DNA of 64,000 nucleotides from Streptosporangiales bacterium (lineage in GTDB: Bacteria > Actinomycetota > Actinomycetes > Streptosporangiales > WHSR01). The stretch's first letter is position 1; every line of letters begins with the position of its first letter. Location: contig WHSR01000005.1 of NCBI GenBank assembly GCA_009379995.1, positions 56,840-120,839 on the forward strand. Direction: 5' to 3'. A model generated the notes under the pieces. It searched no databases. It was not told the DNA's origin and was given only the letters and a program-made list of their open reading frames with translations. This document shows, one piece after another, positions 46,171-54,250 of this stretch. Made by a program: the position numbers and the translations under genes.

Positions 46171-46172
46171 GG

Positions 46173-47108
46173 TCAGACCCCTCTCTCAGCTCGTCGGACC
46201 AGGGAGAACCAGCCGACGGAGACGGCCAGGATCACCAGGAACAGCAGCATCGAGGCGGCGGAGGCGTAACCGACCCGGTAGTTGGTGAAGCCGCTTTCGA
46301 AGATGTATTGGACCGCCGACCGGGTGCTGAAGTCGGGCCCTCCCTGCGTCATGATGTACATCTGGTCGAAGACCTTGAGCGAGGTGATGACCTGCAGCAC
46401 CGCGACCAGCGTCGTGGTACGGCCGAGCATCGGGATGGTGATCCGGCGGATCTGCTGCCACGGCCCGCCCCCGTCGATCGCGGCGGCCTCGTACAGCTCG
46501 CGCGGGATCTCCTGCAGCCCGGCGAGGTACAGCACGAAGTTGAACCCGAGCGTCCACCAGATGGTGCCAAGGGCGATCGAGGCCAGCGCCCAGTTCGGGT
46601 CGCCGAGCCAGGACGGCGCCGCGATGCCGAGCGAACTCAGCCAGCTGCTGTAGAGACCGAAGTCCGGTGTGTAGATCCAGACCCAGATCAGCGCCATCAC
46701 CGACGACGGGATGACGTACGGCGCGAAGAACACCAGGCGGAAGAACCACCGACCGCGGGCCAGCCGGTTGGTCAAGATGGCCAGCGCCAGGGCCAGGACG
46801 ACGAGCGGCGGTGTCGTCATGATCGTGAACAGGACCGTGTGCCACAGCGACGACCAGAACTCGGAGCTGGTGAGGGCCTCCGCGTAGTTGCCGAGCCCCG
46901 CGAAACCACCGAGGCCCGGGCGGACCAGGCTGGTGTTGAACAGGCTCATCACCGCCAGGTACGCGATGGGGCCGACGAGGAAGAGCAGGTACAGAACGAC
47001 GAACGGGGCCAGCAGGCCGAGTCCGGCGGGGGTGGGGTGTGCCCGTCGCGCCCGGCCCGGGCGAGCACGGCGGCCGACCCGCGGTCGGGTCAGCGTCTCG
47101 GTGGCCAT
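46173..47108 (-). CDS. Sugar ABC transporter permease (MalF/AraP type)
   Basis: 311 aa, six helices after a very basic N-terminus (RPRVGRRARPGRARRAHP). The EAA loop is ELYEAAAIDGGGPWQQIRRI. It forms the membrane channel with the following permease and receives substrate from the lipoprotein encoded just before. ATG 47108 has GGAGGTCCGTC upstream. The operon context (GH51 arabinofuranosidase, LacI) suggests import of arabinose-containing oligosaccharides. Confidence 0.9.
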   Translation of the reverse strand: MATETLTRPRVGRRARPGRARRAHPTPAGLGLLAPFVVLYLLFLVGPIAYLAVMSLFNTSLVRPGLGGFAGLGNYAEALTSSEFWSSLWHTVLFTIMTTPPLVVLALALAILTNRLARGRWFFRLVFFAPYVIPSSVMALIWVWIYTPDFGLYSSWLSSLGIAAPSWLGDPNWALASIALGTIWWTLGFNFVLYLAGLQEIPRELYEAAAIDGGGPWQQIRRITIPMLGRTTTLVAVLQVITSLKVFDQMYIMTQGGPDFSTRSAVQYIFESGFTNYRVGYASAASMLLFLVILAVSVGWFSLVRRAERGV

Positions 47109-47130
47109 GACGGACCTCCAACGAGCGGGT

Positions 47131-48462
47131 TCAAAGGGGCGAAGGGGTCTCGGCGAGGCGCTGGAGGGCGCGTCCCATCCGCGCGACGGCAGCCTCCGGT
47201 GTGGCTTGTCCGGCCAGGACACTGGCGACGGCCGAGCCGACGTGGATCTCCAACAGCGATCCCGAGCCGGAGTACCAGGCTGGTGGGTGGTAGACGGCGT
47301 TGTCGACAGCGGCGGCGTAGTTGGACTGCGGGTCCAGCGAGCGGTACGCCTCGCTTCGCTGAACCGGCTGCCACACCGGGACGTGACCGCCCTCCGCCCA
47401 GGTGAGGCTCTCGTCGAGCAGGCCGCGGGCGACGGTGAGGGCGGCGTCCGTGCGCCGCGGGTCGGGGTTGCGGAATCTCGGCAGGACGAACGCGTGGGAG
47501 TCGGCCTCGACGACGTACGGGCCGCCGAAGACGTTCGGGAACGGGACCATGCTGAACGGCAGCTTCGCCTCGGTAAAGGTGGTGACCTCCCACTCGCCCT
47601 GGATGTAGAAGCCGGCCTTGCCGCTGGCGAACAGGGCGACCGCACCCTCGTAGTCGACGTCGGCCGGCATGAGGCCTTCCTCGACGGTGAGCCGGCGCCC
47701 GTAGCTCAGTGCTCGCACCGCCTTCTCCTCGTCGAGCACGACCCGCCTGCCCTCGTCGGCCAGCAGTTGACCGCCGAGCTGGCTGTAGAGGGTGTAGAAG
47801 AACCGGAACGTGGAGGGCGTATTGATGTTGATCGCGAGCATCCCGCCCCACCCGCCGGTGGCCTCCTTGACCCTGTGCATCGCGTCCGCGAACTCGTCGG
47901 GCCCGTCGAGCGACGTGAGAATCCCGTCCGAGTCGAGCAGCCCGGCCCGCTCGCAGATCTCGGTGTTGTAGTAGAGCACCCACGGGTGGGTGTCGAGGGG
48001 GATCGCGTACAGGGTCCCGTCGACATGCGATGCCTCCCACGCCGCGCGGCTGAACCTGTCGGCCGTCAGGCCGTGCCGGGCCAGGTCGTCCGCGGCCAGC
48101 GGCTGCAGCAGATCCGCTCGTGCGTAGCCGGTCACCCGGGTGGCATGCGAGACCGCCAGGTCCGGCGGCTGGTCGCCGAGTATGGCCAGGGAGAGCTTGG
48201 TGTAGTACGGGTCGCCCCAGAGGAACGTCGCCGTCCTCAGGTCGATCTCGGGGCGACGCTTGCGGAAGGCATCCTCCATCTCCCCCATGCGGCCGCCGTC
48301 GCCGCCGGTGAACAGGTCCCAGTAGGTGACCGTACGCGGCGGCGGCCTGCTGCCGGCGAAGCCGGTAGCGAGGTACGACCCGCAACCGGTGAGGCCGAAC
48401 GCCCCTGCAGATGCGAGCGCGGCGCTTTGCAGCAGGCGACGCCTGGTGAAATCTTCGGCCAT
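47131..48462 (-). CDS. Sugar-binding lipoprotein of an ABC importer
   Basis: 443 aa, family-1 extracellular solute-binding protein. The N-terminus has a twin-arginine motif (FTRRRLLQSAALASAGAFG) and lipobox LTGCGS (Cys27), so it may be exported folded by Tat and lipidated. The body has VTYWDLFTGGDGGRMGEM, YAIPLDTHPWVLYYNTEI and KAGFYIQGEWEV. It should capture oligosaccharides released outside the cell. It starts 6 nt after the GH51 stop and is followed by both permease genes. Confidence 0.9.
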   Translation of the reverse strand: MAEDFTRRRLLQSAALASAGAFGLTGCGSYLATGFAGSRPPPRTVTYWDLFTGGDGGRMGEMEDAFRKRRPEIDLRTATFLWGDPYYTKLSLAILGDQPPDLAVSHATRVTGYARADLLQPLAADDLARHGLTADRFSRAAWEASHVDGTLYAIPLDTHPWVLYYNTEICERAGLLDSDGILTSLDGPDEFADAMHRVKEATGGWGGMLAININTPSTFRFFYTLYSQLGGQLLADEGRRVVLDEEKAVRALSYGRRLTVEEGLMPADVDYEGAVALFASGKAGFYIQGEWEVTTFTEAKLPFSMVPFPNVFGGPYVVEADSHAFVLPRFRNPDPRRTDAALTVARGLLDESLTWAEGGHVPVWQPVQRSEAYRSLDPQSNYAAAVDNAVYHPPAWYSGSGSLLEIHVGSAVASVLAGQATPEAAVARMGRALQRLAETPSPL

Positions 48463-48468
48463 GGGCGA

Positions 48469-49941
48469 TCACCCGATCTCGATCTGCAACTGGGTGTAGG
48501 AGTGCGGCGGGAACTCGTGGTCGATGCGGTCGCCGTCGACGGGTGTGCGCGTCTCGGCCACGTCCACCGCGCCGGGCCGTTCGAACGAGTTCGTCGCGTC
48601 GGTCGAGTCGGCGGTGACGACCCGGCTCACCAGCTCGCCGCGAGCCGCCGACCCGCCGAGGGTGATCGTCGCCTTCACCGGAGCCTCCGGGGCTCGGTTG
48701 ACGACGGAGACGACTACCCGCCGCCCCTCCCGGTCCCTGGTCGCGGCGACGTCGAGCAGCGGGAACGGCCCGAGGTCGGCCACCCGATGCGGCCACTCGT
48801 CGCGCTCCAGGTCGGTGTGGTCGACGGTGTCGCACTCGACGGAGACGTCGAGCGCTACCTCCTGGGTGTGCTCGGCGGCCAACCGCAGCGGGTGGTAGAT
48901 GGGCTGCAGGAACAACCCGTCCGGAGCGGTCACGATCGGCGCGATGACGTTGACGAGCTGGGCGAGGTTCGCGATTCGCACGGTCGCGGCGTTGCGGACG
49001 AACACGTTCAGGTAGGTCGCCACCGCGAGGGCGTCGGCAAGCGTGTAGCGCTCCTCGAGGGTGTTGTCGCGCTTGCGGAACCACACGTTCCACTCGTCGT
49101 AGGCGACGTACACGGGTCGCTCCACCCGCTGCACGTACCGGGCGCGGTCGATCAGCGCCTGGGTGATGCGCAACGCCCGCTCGGCCTGGTGCGGGGCGAG
49201 CACGTTGGCCCAATAGTCGCGGGACCCGGTGTAGATGTGGATGCTGTGGAAGTCGACGTACCGGATGAGCCCGTCGACGACGTCCCGGTCCCAGTCGCTC
49301 CACCCGTTCTCCCCACAGGAGGCCAGCTCGATGTCGGGGTCGAGGCGACGCAGCGCCTTCGCCCACCGGCGCGCCTCGGCCACGTACTCGCCGGCGGAGA
49401 GCTGACCGACCTGCCAGTCGCCGTACATCTCGTTGCCCAGGCCCCAGTAGCGGACCCGGTACGGCTCGAGGTGACTGTTCTCCCGACGCCGGTTGGCCCA
49501 GTACGTGTCGCCGGTCCCGTTGCAGTACTCCACCCAGGCCAAGGCCTCGTCGAGGGTCCCGGTGCCCATGTTGAGGCAGATGTACGGCTCGGTACCCAGC
49601 TCGCGGCAGTAGGCGACGAACTCGTCGGTGCCGAAGCGGTTCGGCTCCTCGGTGTGCCAGGCCAGCTCGGGTCGGCGGGGGCGGGCGTCGCGCGGACCGA
49701 TGCCGTCCACCCAGTGGTAGCCGCTGACGAAGTTGCCGCCCGGCCAACGCAGCACCGGCATCCGCAGCCCGCGGGCCGCCTCGAGCACGTCGCGACGGAA
49801 CCCGCGCTCGTCGCTCAGCTCCGAGCCCTCGTCGAAGACTCCTCCGTAGATGCAGCGGCCGAGGTGTTCGATGAACCCTCCGAAGATGCGGCGGTCGACA
49901 GTTCCGATCGCCCGGTCGAGGTCGATCTTGACTCTGGCCAC
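48469..49941 (-). CDS. abfA: GH51 alpha-L-arabinofuranosidase
   Basis: 490 aa, intracellular (no signal peptide). The acid/base Glu is in YWGLGNEMYGDWQ (near 180) and the nucleophile Glu in AYDEWNVWFRKRDN (near 285). The N-terminus IFGGFIEHLGRCIYGGVFDE and LRWPGGNFVSGYHW are family hallmarks; a C-terminal beta-domain completes it. It removes arabinofuranosyl units from imported arabino- or arabinoxylo-oligosaccharides. GTG 49941 has GGAGG 4 nt upstream. The lacI frame overlaps its first 127 nt. It is followed by the binding-protein gene. Confidence 0.92.
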   Translation of the reverse strand: MARVKIDLDRAIGTVDRRIFGGFIEHLGRCIYGGVFDEGSELSDERGFRRDVLEAARGLRMPVLRWPGGNFVSGYHWVDGIGPRDARPRRPELAWHTEEPNRFGTDEFVAYCRELGTEPYICLNMGTGTLDEALAWVEYCNGTGDTYWANRRRENSHLEPYRVRYWGLGNEMYGDWQVGQLSAGEYVAEARRWAKALRRLDPDIELASCGENGWSDWDRDVVDGLIRYVDFHSIHIYTGSRDYWANVLAPHQAERALRITQALIDRARYVQRVERPVYVAYDEWNVWFRKRDNTLEERYTLADALAVATYLNVFVRNAATVRIANLAQLVNVIAPIVTAPDGLFLQPIYHPLRLAAEHTQEVALDVSVECDTVDHTDLERDEWPHRVADLGPFPLLDVAATRDREGRRVVVSVVNRAPEAPVKATITLGGSAARGELVSRVVTADSTDATNSFERPGAVDVAETRTPVDGDRIDHEFPPHSYTQLQIEIG

Positions 49942-50945
49942 TGGGCCTCCTCCCCGCCTTCGGTCGATTCCCGGACGACGAGGTGGACCGGCAGGAGGAC
50001 CCGCCGGGCCGGCTCGCCGGTCTCGCCAATGCGTCCGAGCAGCAGCGACATCGCCCGCTCCCCGGTCTCGTAGAACGGGAGATGCACGGTCGTGAGCGGC
50101 GGAATCAGGTGCGCCGCCAGCGGCATGTCGTCGCAGCCGACGACCGCGCAGTCATCCGGCACCCGCCTCCCGTGCCGGTGCAGGGCGGAAAGGACGCCCG
50201 CCGCCATGAGGTCGTTGTGGGCGAAGATGGCGGTGACCGACGGATCGCCCTCGAGCAGCCGGCACGTCGCGGCGTATCCGCCGGCGGCGGTCCAGTCCCC
50301 CTCCTCCATCCGGTCGGCCGGCAGCCCGGCGTCCTCCAGGACGGACCGGTAGCCGCGCAGCCGGCTCGCCACCACCCGCCGGGCACCCGGCCCGGTCACC
50401 GTGGCGATCCGGCGATGCCCGAGCTCCACCAGGTGCTCGGCGGCCAGCCGCCCGGTCAGCCGGTGGTCGGAACCCACGACCGGAACACCCCCGCCGGGCA
50501 CGTGATGTATGCCCACCGCGGGGATCGGGCCGCGCAGCAGCTCGGCGACCCGCTCGTCGTCCTCGAGGCTGTTCGGCGCGGCGGCCAGGATGCCGTCCAC
50601 CCGCCGCTCCAGCAGCAGCTGAAGGTAGCCCTCGGCGTCCGGCCCACCGTGATGCGCCGTGCCGATGAGCACAGCGTGGCCCCTCCGGCGGGCCTCCCGT
50701 TCGGCGCCGACCACGAACTGCGCCAGCACCCAATCGGACAGATCGTCGGCCACCACGCCGACCGTGTACGTGGACCTGGTGACCAGGCTTCGGGCTACCG
50801 CGTTCGGAACGTAGCCGAGCTCCCGGGCCGCCGCGAAGATCCGCTCCCGGGTTTCCTCCGCCACCACCCCGCGCCGACCGTTGAGGACCTTGCTCGCCGT
50901 CTGGAAGCTGACCCCAGCCCGCGCGGCGACGTCCTTCAGCGACAC
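49815..50945 (-). CDS. LacI-family repressor of the arabinoside operon
   Basis: 376 aa as read. Helix-turn-helix is at the N-terminus (VSLKDVAARAGVSFQTASKV, LNGRRGVVAEETRERI), followed by a periplasmic-binding-type effector domain (TVGVVADDLSDWVLAQFVVG; AHNDLMAAGVLSALHRHGRR; VVGCDDMPLAAHL). Usual family length is about 340 aa, ending near VHLVVREST. Here the frame runs another 38 residues of Ser/Thr-rich sequence inside the GH51 gene before TGA 49815. That tail is either a real extension or a stop lost by mutation. GTG 50945 is chosen; TTG 50951 is possible. A perfect palindrome upstream suggests autoregulation. Confidence 0.85.
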   Translation of the reverse strand: MSLKDVAARAGVSFQTASKVLNGRRGVVAEETRERIFAAARELGYVPNAVARSLVTRSTYTVGVVADDLSDWVLAQFVVGAEREARRRGHAVLIGTAHHGGPDAEGYLQLLLERRVDGILAAAPNSLEDDERVAELLRGPIPAVGIHHVPGGGVPVVGSDHRLTGRLAAEHLVELGHRRIATVTGPGARRVVASRLRGYRSVLEDAGLPADRMEEGDWTAAGGYAATCRLLEGDPSVTAIFAHNDLMAAGVLSALHRHGRRVPDDCAVVGCDDMPLAAHLIPPLTTVHLPFYETGERAMSLLLGRIGETGEPARRVLLPVHLVVRESTEGGEEAQWPESRSTSTGRSELSTAASSEGSSNTSAAASTEESSTRARS

Positions 50946-50974
50946 GTACAACGGCTCGCCCTTCCGGTCGGCGC

Positions 50975-51002
50975 CCTGTTAGGCGAACGTTCGCCTAACA
51001 GG
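50975..51002. promoter_or_regulatory. Perfect 28-bp palindromic operator for the LacI-type repressor
   Basis: Half-site CCTGTTAGGCGAAC (50975-50988) is followed directly by its exact reverse complement GTTCGCCTAACAGG (50989-51002). The central GAACGTTC fits LacI/GalR-type operators, which have an even centre. It lies 29 bp upstream of GTG 50945 and overlaps the likely promoter, so binding would block lacI, abfA and the transporter genes. No second copy was seen in the window. Confidence 0.85.
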
Positions 51003-51028
51003 TTGGCCCTCGGGCTCCGGAAGGTCAA
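51000..51028 (-). promoter_or_regulatory. Candidate promoter of the lacI-abfA-transporter operon
   Basis: On the minus strand TTGACC (51028-51023) is 17 nt from CAACCT (51005-51000), the latter overlapping the end of the 28-bp palindrome. The -35 is good (5 of 6), the -10 weak. The overlap with the operator supports the assignment. Confidence 0.45.
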
Positions 51029-51072
51029 GGCTGAATTAGAGGATCCCCCGTGGAACACCCCCTACTCGGGAT

Positions 51073-51978
51073 CTAGTCGTTGTCGTTTTGGTTTCCCGCG
51101 GGCCACATGACCGGCCCCTCGACGTTGGGAACACTGACCGCGCGGATACGGGCCTGTGTCGCGAGTTCGAGCAGGTACCGCTCGAAGGCAAGCGCACCCC
51201 TGACGTTGCGAGAAAGGGGTCGATTCACCACTACCGAAGAGATGCTGCGCTGCAGCATCGAATCCTGGAAGACCACTGGCTCCAGGGGAAGCGGTTCCGG
51301 CAGGCTTCCCTGCATCCCCAGGAAGGGCTGAAGGCCCCAGATGGTGTACCCGCCCCGCCCCGCGGCCTCCTGCATCGCGGCCGGTCCGCTCAGACCCAGG
51401 TCGAGATACCACCCCTCCCTGTCGGGACGACCGGCAGCGTTCCAGAGCGTGTCCGTCGTGTACCGGATCTGACCGATGTCGTTGACGACGAAGGGCGACT
51501 CGCTCTCGGCGATCCGCTCGAACGCCTGGACCGGGTCGGTGACGTCACGGACGCCGGCGGGGTCGTTCGGCGGGATGATGAAGGTGCCGGTCGAGTTGGA
51601 GAAGATCATCTTGGGCCACTTCCCCCGCCCTTCGCTGACGAAGTTCTCGAGCTCGGTGAAGCCCCAGTGGGTCATGACGATGTCGGCGTCGCCGGCACCC
51701 GCCTGGGCGAACACCTCGCCGGCGGTGCCGATGAACACCGTGACGCGATAGCCGGTCCGTTGCTCGAAGTCGGCAACCAACTGGTTGCCCAGCCCACCGA
51801 ACTGAAGCGCGTTGACGGCGGCCAGACGGACGACGGGCTGCTGCTGCGGTGGCGCGGCCTCGGCGTCCCGCGTAGCGGGCGTGACGTTGAGGACCAGACC
51901 TGCGGCGACGGCGACGAGGGACAAGCGAGCCCCCGCGCGCAGGGATCGGCTCCGCCTCCCTAAGAGGTTTCGATTCAT
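51073..51978 (-). CDS. Orphan extracellular substrate-binding protein (PBP type II, PstS/TupA-like)
   Basis: 301 aa. An unusually basic signal region (RRSRSLRAGARLSLVAVAAG) is followed by VVRLAAVNALQFGGLGNQLV, a glycine-rich N-lobe start. FEQRTGYRVTVFIGTAGEVF and DADIVMTHWGFTELENF are characteristic of oxyanion-type binding proteins such as tungstate/molybdate TupA. The ligand is not certain. There is no lipobox Cys, so it is secreted or loosely anchored. No permease or ATPase gene is adjacent. ATG 51978 has AAAGGATCAACCCACC upstream. It lies head-on to the lacI promoter region, 71 bp away. Confidence 0.65.
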   Translation of the reverse strand: MNRNLLGRRSRSLRAGARLSLVAVAAGLVLNVTPATRDAEAAPPQQQPVVRLAAVNALQFGGLGNQLVADFEQRTGYRVTVFIGTAGEVFAQAGAGDADIVMTHWGFTELENFVSEGRGKWPKMIFSNSTGTFIIPPNDPAGVRDVTDPVQAFERIAESESPFVVNDIGQIRYTTDTLWNAAGRPDREGWYLDLGLSGPAAMQEAAGRGGYTIWGLQPFLGMQGSLPEPLPLEPVVFQDSMLQRSISSVVVNRPLSRNVRGALAFERYLLELATQARIRAVSVPNVEGPVMWPAGNQNDND

Positions 51979-52066
51979 GGTGGGTTGATCCTTTTCTTCT
52001 CCGATGCGGCCAGTACCCCTGTTTTAGACATGACGTCGGGTGGCTGCCGGGCGTTCACCCGACCCG

Positions 52067-52909
52067 TTACCGCCGCTCTTCCAGCATGCTTTCGACGCCC
52101 GCGGAGAAGGGCCTGGTGGTGAAGCAGTTGGGCTCGGCGAACTCCTCCATGACGAGCGCCTGCTCCCAGGACATGCTCGATGCCTGGCGAAGCAGCGGCT
52201 TGGCCATGGCCAACGCGTGCCGCGGCAGGGCGACGAGGCTCTCGCACCACCACCGCGCCCGGCCGACCAGCTGCTCGTGTTCGGTCACCTCGTTGATCAC
52301 GCCCATGTCCAGCGCCCGTCGCGCCGGGATGTGCTCACCGGAGACGAAGTACTGGAACGCTCGCTGGTAGCCGAGCCGGCGGGTGATGAACCAGCTCGTA
52401 CCGACCTCGGGCAGCAGGCCGAGGCGGCCGAAGGCGGGCACCAGCACGGCACGCTCGGAGGCGACTATCAGGTCGGAGGCAAACGCCAAGGCAAGTCCCA
52501 CGCCGGCCGCCGGACCGTTGACCGCCGCCACCACCGCCGTGTCGCTGTTCGCGATGAGCCGGATGATTCCGCCGAACTGGTAGCGGATGAACTGCCACGG
52601 GCCGGTGGAGCCCTCCTCGTCGGCGGGATCGGCGAGCCGTTCGACCGCGTTGCGCATGAGCCGCAGATCCCCACCGGTGCAGAAGCCGGGATCGGTGCCG
52701 GTGATGGCCACCGCACGGACGTCCGGGTCGGCGGTCAGCTCCTCGAGGCGCTCGCGGAGCTGCAGGGTCATGCCCTCGCTGAGCACGTTGAGCTTGTCCG
52801 GGTCGACGAGCCGAAGGACCGCGTAGCCGTCCGCCCGCTCGACGGTCACCAGCTCTCGGGTATCGGCCCGAGCCCGCTCCATGATTTCCGCGTAGGACAG
52901 GGCATGCAT
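52067..52909 (-). CDS. Enoyl-CoA hydratase/isomerase family protein
   Basis: 280 aa crotonase fold. The oxyanion-hole segments are AVAITGTDPGFCTGGDLRLM (near 75-90) and VVAAVNGPAAGVGLALAFAS (near 127-145). A catalytic-region FGRLGLLPEVGTSWFITRRL with Glu is present, as expected for hydratases or isomerases. The C-terminus ends SAGVESMLEERR. Substrate unknown; beta-oxidation or degradation of a side chain is plausible. ATG 52909 has AAGGAGACCTGTG, an ideal site. It precedes the orphan binding protein by 88 nt in the same orientation. Confidence 0.87.
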   Translation of the reverse strand: MHALSYAEIMERARADTRELVTVERADGYAVLRLVDPDKLNVLSEGMTLQLRERLEELTADPDVRAVAITGTDPGFCTGGDLRLMRNAVERLADPADEEGSTGPWQFIRYQFGGIIRLIANSDTAVVAAVNGPAAGVGLALAFASDLIVASERAVLVPAFGRLGLLPEVGTSWFITRRLGYQRAFQYFVSGEHIPARRALDMGVINEVTEHEQLVGRARWWCESLVALPRHALAMAKPLLRQASSMSWEQALVMEEFAEPNCFTTRPFSAGVESMLEERR

Positions 52910-53124
52910 CACAGGTCTCCTTACGGTGCGGGATCCGGCTGCAGCAGGGGCCGCCAAGGCCGCCTCGCCCAGCAGTGCCTTCGGTCTGCTCTCATGTCAA
53001 GAGTGTCTGGCTCAGCCGTGGACAGGCACCGGTCAGGCAGCGTCCATCAACAGGCTGGAGCTCACGAGCGACCCGACCGCGTGAGGACGCCGCAGACTTG
53101 GTCTCCTGAACGGTCGCGGAGGAG

Positions 53125-53295
53125 ATGATCTTCACCACCGCGCTACGTCGTGGCGATGTCGACGACGTCGACGACGAGACCGATGATTGGTCGCCGCTGT
53201 CCGAGTTCGGCTGGGGCGACGACACGACCGTCAGCGAGATCATGCAGTACCAGAAGACGACGGAGAAGAAAGAGCTCGCGCTCATCGCTCTGTAG
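53125..53295 (+). CDS. Small acidic protein of unknown function
   Basis: 56 aa, too short for most ORF cut-offs. It begins MIFTTALRRGDVDDVDDETD, has DWSPLSEFGWGDDTTVSE in the middle and ends QKTTEKKELALIAL. It is strongly acidic (about 13 Asp/Glu) with two Trp. An in-frame TGA at 53107 means ATG 53125 is the only ATG start; GGAGGAG lies immediately upstream but with only 0-2 nt spacing, which is poor. I recognise no family. It lies between the enoyl-CoA hydratase promoter region and the ACC-deaminase family gene, and could be a fragment. Confidence 0.35.
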   Translation: MIFTTALRRGDVDDVDDETDDWSPLSEFGWGDDTTVSEIMQYQKTTEKKELALIAL

Positions 53296-53361
53296 CCGAC
53301 GGAGCGCCCGTTGGGCCTGACAGGCTGTTGGATCGTGGGTTCCGAGGGGTGTGAGCGTTCG

Positions 53362-54228
53362 TTGGTGGAACTCCGGTTGCCATCGCCGGTCGTCGAGTTG
53401 CGCGACGACCGGCTCGCACGCCGTGGTGTGCGGCTGCTGCTGAAAAGGGACGACCTGATCCATCCGGAGCTGCCGGGCAACAAGTGGCGCAAGCTGAAGT
53501 ACAACCTGGCCGCGGCGGCGGATCAGGGCCACGACACGTTGCTGACGTTCGGCGGCGCGTACTCGAACCACATCCGGGCCGCGGCGGCCGCCGGCTTCTA
53601 CTTCGGGTTCGCCACCATCGGCGTGATCCGCGGCGAGGAGCACCTGCCGCTCAACCCGTCGCTGTCGTGCGCGGCCCGCCGCGGGATGCGGCTGACCTAC
53701 CTGGACCGCACCACCTACCGGACCAAGCACACCTCCGAGGTCGTCGGCCGGCTGCGGCGGGAGTTCGGCGACTTCTACCTGCTGCCGGAGGGCGGCAGCA
53801 ACGAACTCGCGGTCCGCGGCTGCGCCGAGCTGCCGGCCGAGATCGACGAACCGTTCGACGTGATCTGCTGCCCGGTCGGCACCGGCGGCACGCTGGCCGG
53901 CCTCGCCGCGGGCCTGCGACCTGGGCAGCGGGCGCTCGGCTTCGCCGCGCTGAAGGGCGGCGAGTTCCTCGCCACCGAGGTGGAACGGCTACAGCAGCGC
54001 AGTCTCGGGGCAAGCTCGGGGAACTGGGGCATCGAGCACGGCTTCCACTTCGGCGGATACGCGAAGAAGAAGCCCGAACTGGAGGGCTTCGTCGCCGAAT
54101 TCGCCGAGCGGCACGGGATCACCCTGGACTGGGTCTACGCGGCGAAGATGATGTTCGGCATCTTCGCCTTCGCCGAACGAGGCGCCTTCGAGCCGGGCAG
54201 CCGGATCGTCGCCGTCGTCACCGGATGA
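53362..54228 (+). CDS. ACC deaminase/D-cysteine desulfhydrase family PLP enzyme
   Basis: 288 aa, type II PLP fold. The PLP lysine lies in LPGNKWRKLKYNL (near 45), followed by TFGGAYSNHIRAAAAAG with the Ser and Asn of the carboxylate pocket, LLPEGGSNELAVRG, and the phosphate-binding CPVGTGGTLAGLAAG. It would deaminate 1-aminocyclopropane-1-carboxylate or desulfhydrate D-cysteine; these cannot be separated reliably by eye. The conserved N-terminus LPSPVVELRDDRLARRGVR starts about residue 6, so TTG 53362 (or GTG 53365) is preferred over GTG 53335. It converges with cobC. Confidence 0.83.
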   Translation: MVELRLPSPVVELRDDRLARRGVRLLLKRDDLIHPELPGNKWRKLKYNLAAAADQGHDTLLTFGGAYSNHIRAAAAAGFYFGFATIGVIRGEEHLPLNPSLSCAARRGMRLTYLDRTTYRTKHTSEVVGRLRREFGDFYLLPEGGSNELAVRGCAELPAEIDEPFDVICCPVGTGGTLAGLAAGLRPGQRALGFAALKGGEFLATEVERLQQRSLGASSGNWGIEHGFHFGGYAKKKPELEGFVAEFAERHGITLDWVYAAKMMFGIFAFAERGAFEPGSRIVAVVTG

Positions 54229-54250
54229 CAGGCGTTCATGTCGAGACCCG

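Noticed and set aside
46888..50073. A 1061-codon plus-strand open frame
   Set aside because: It is the antisense shadow of the permease, binding-protein and GH51 genes; composition is Gly/Val/Arg-rich with no domain, and the minus-strand genes have clear motifs and ribosome sites.
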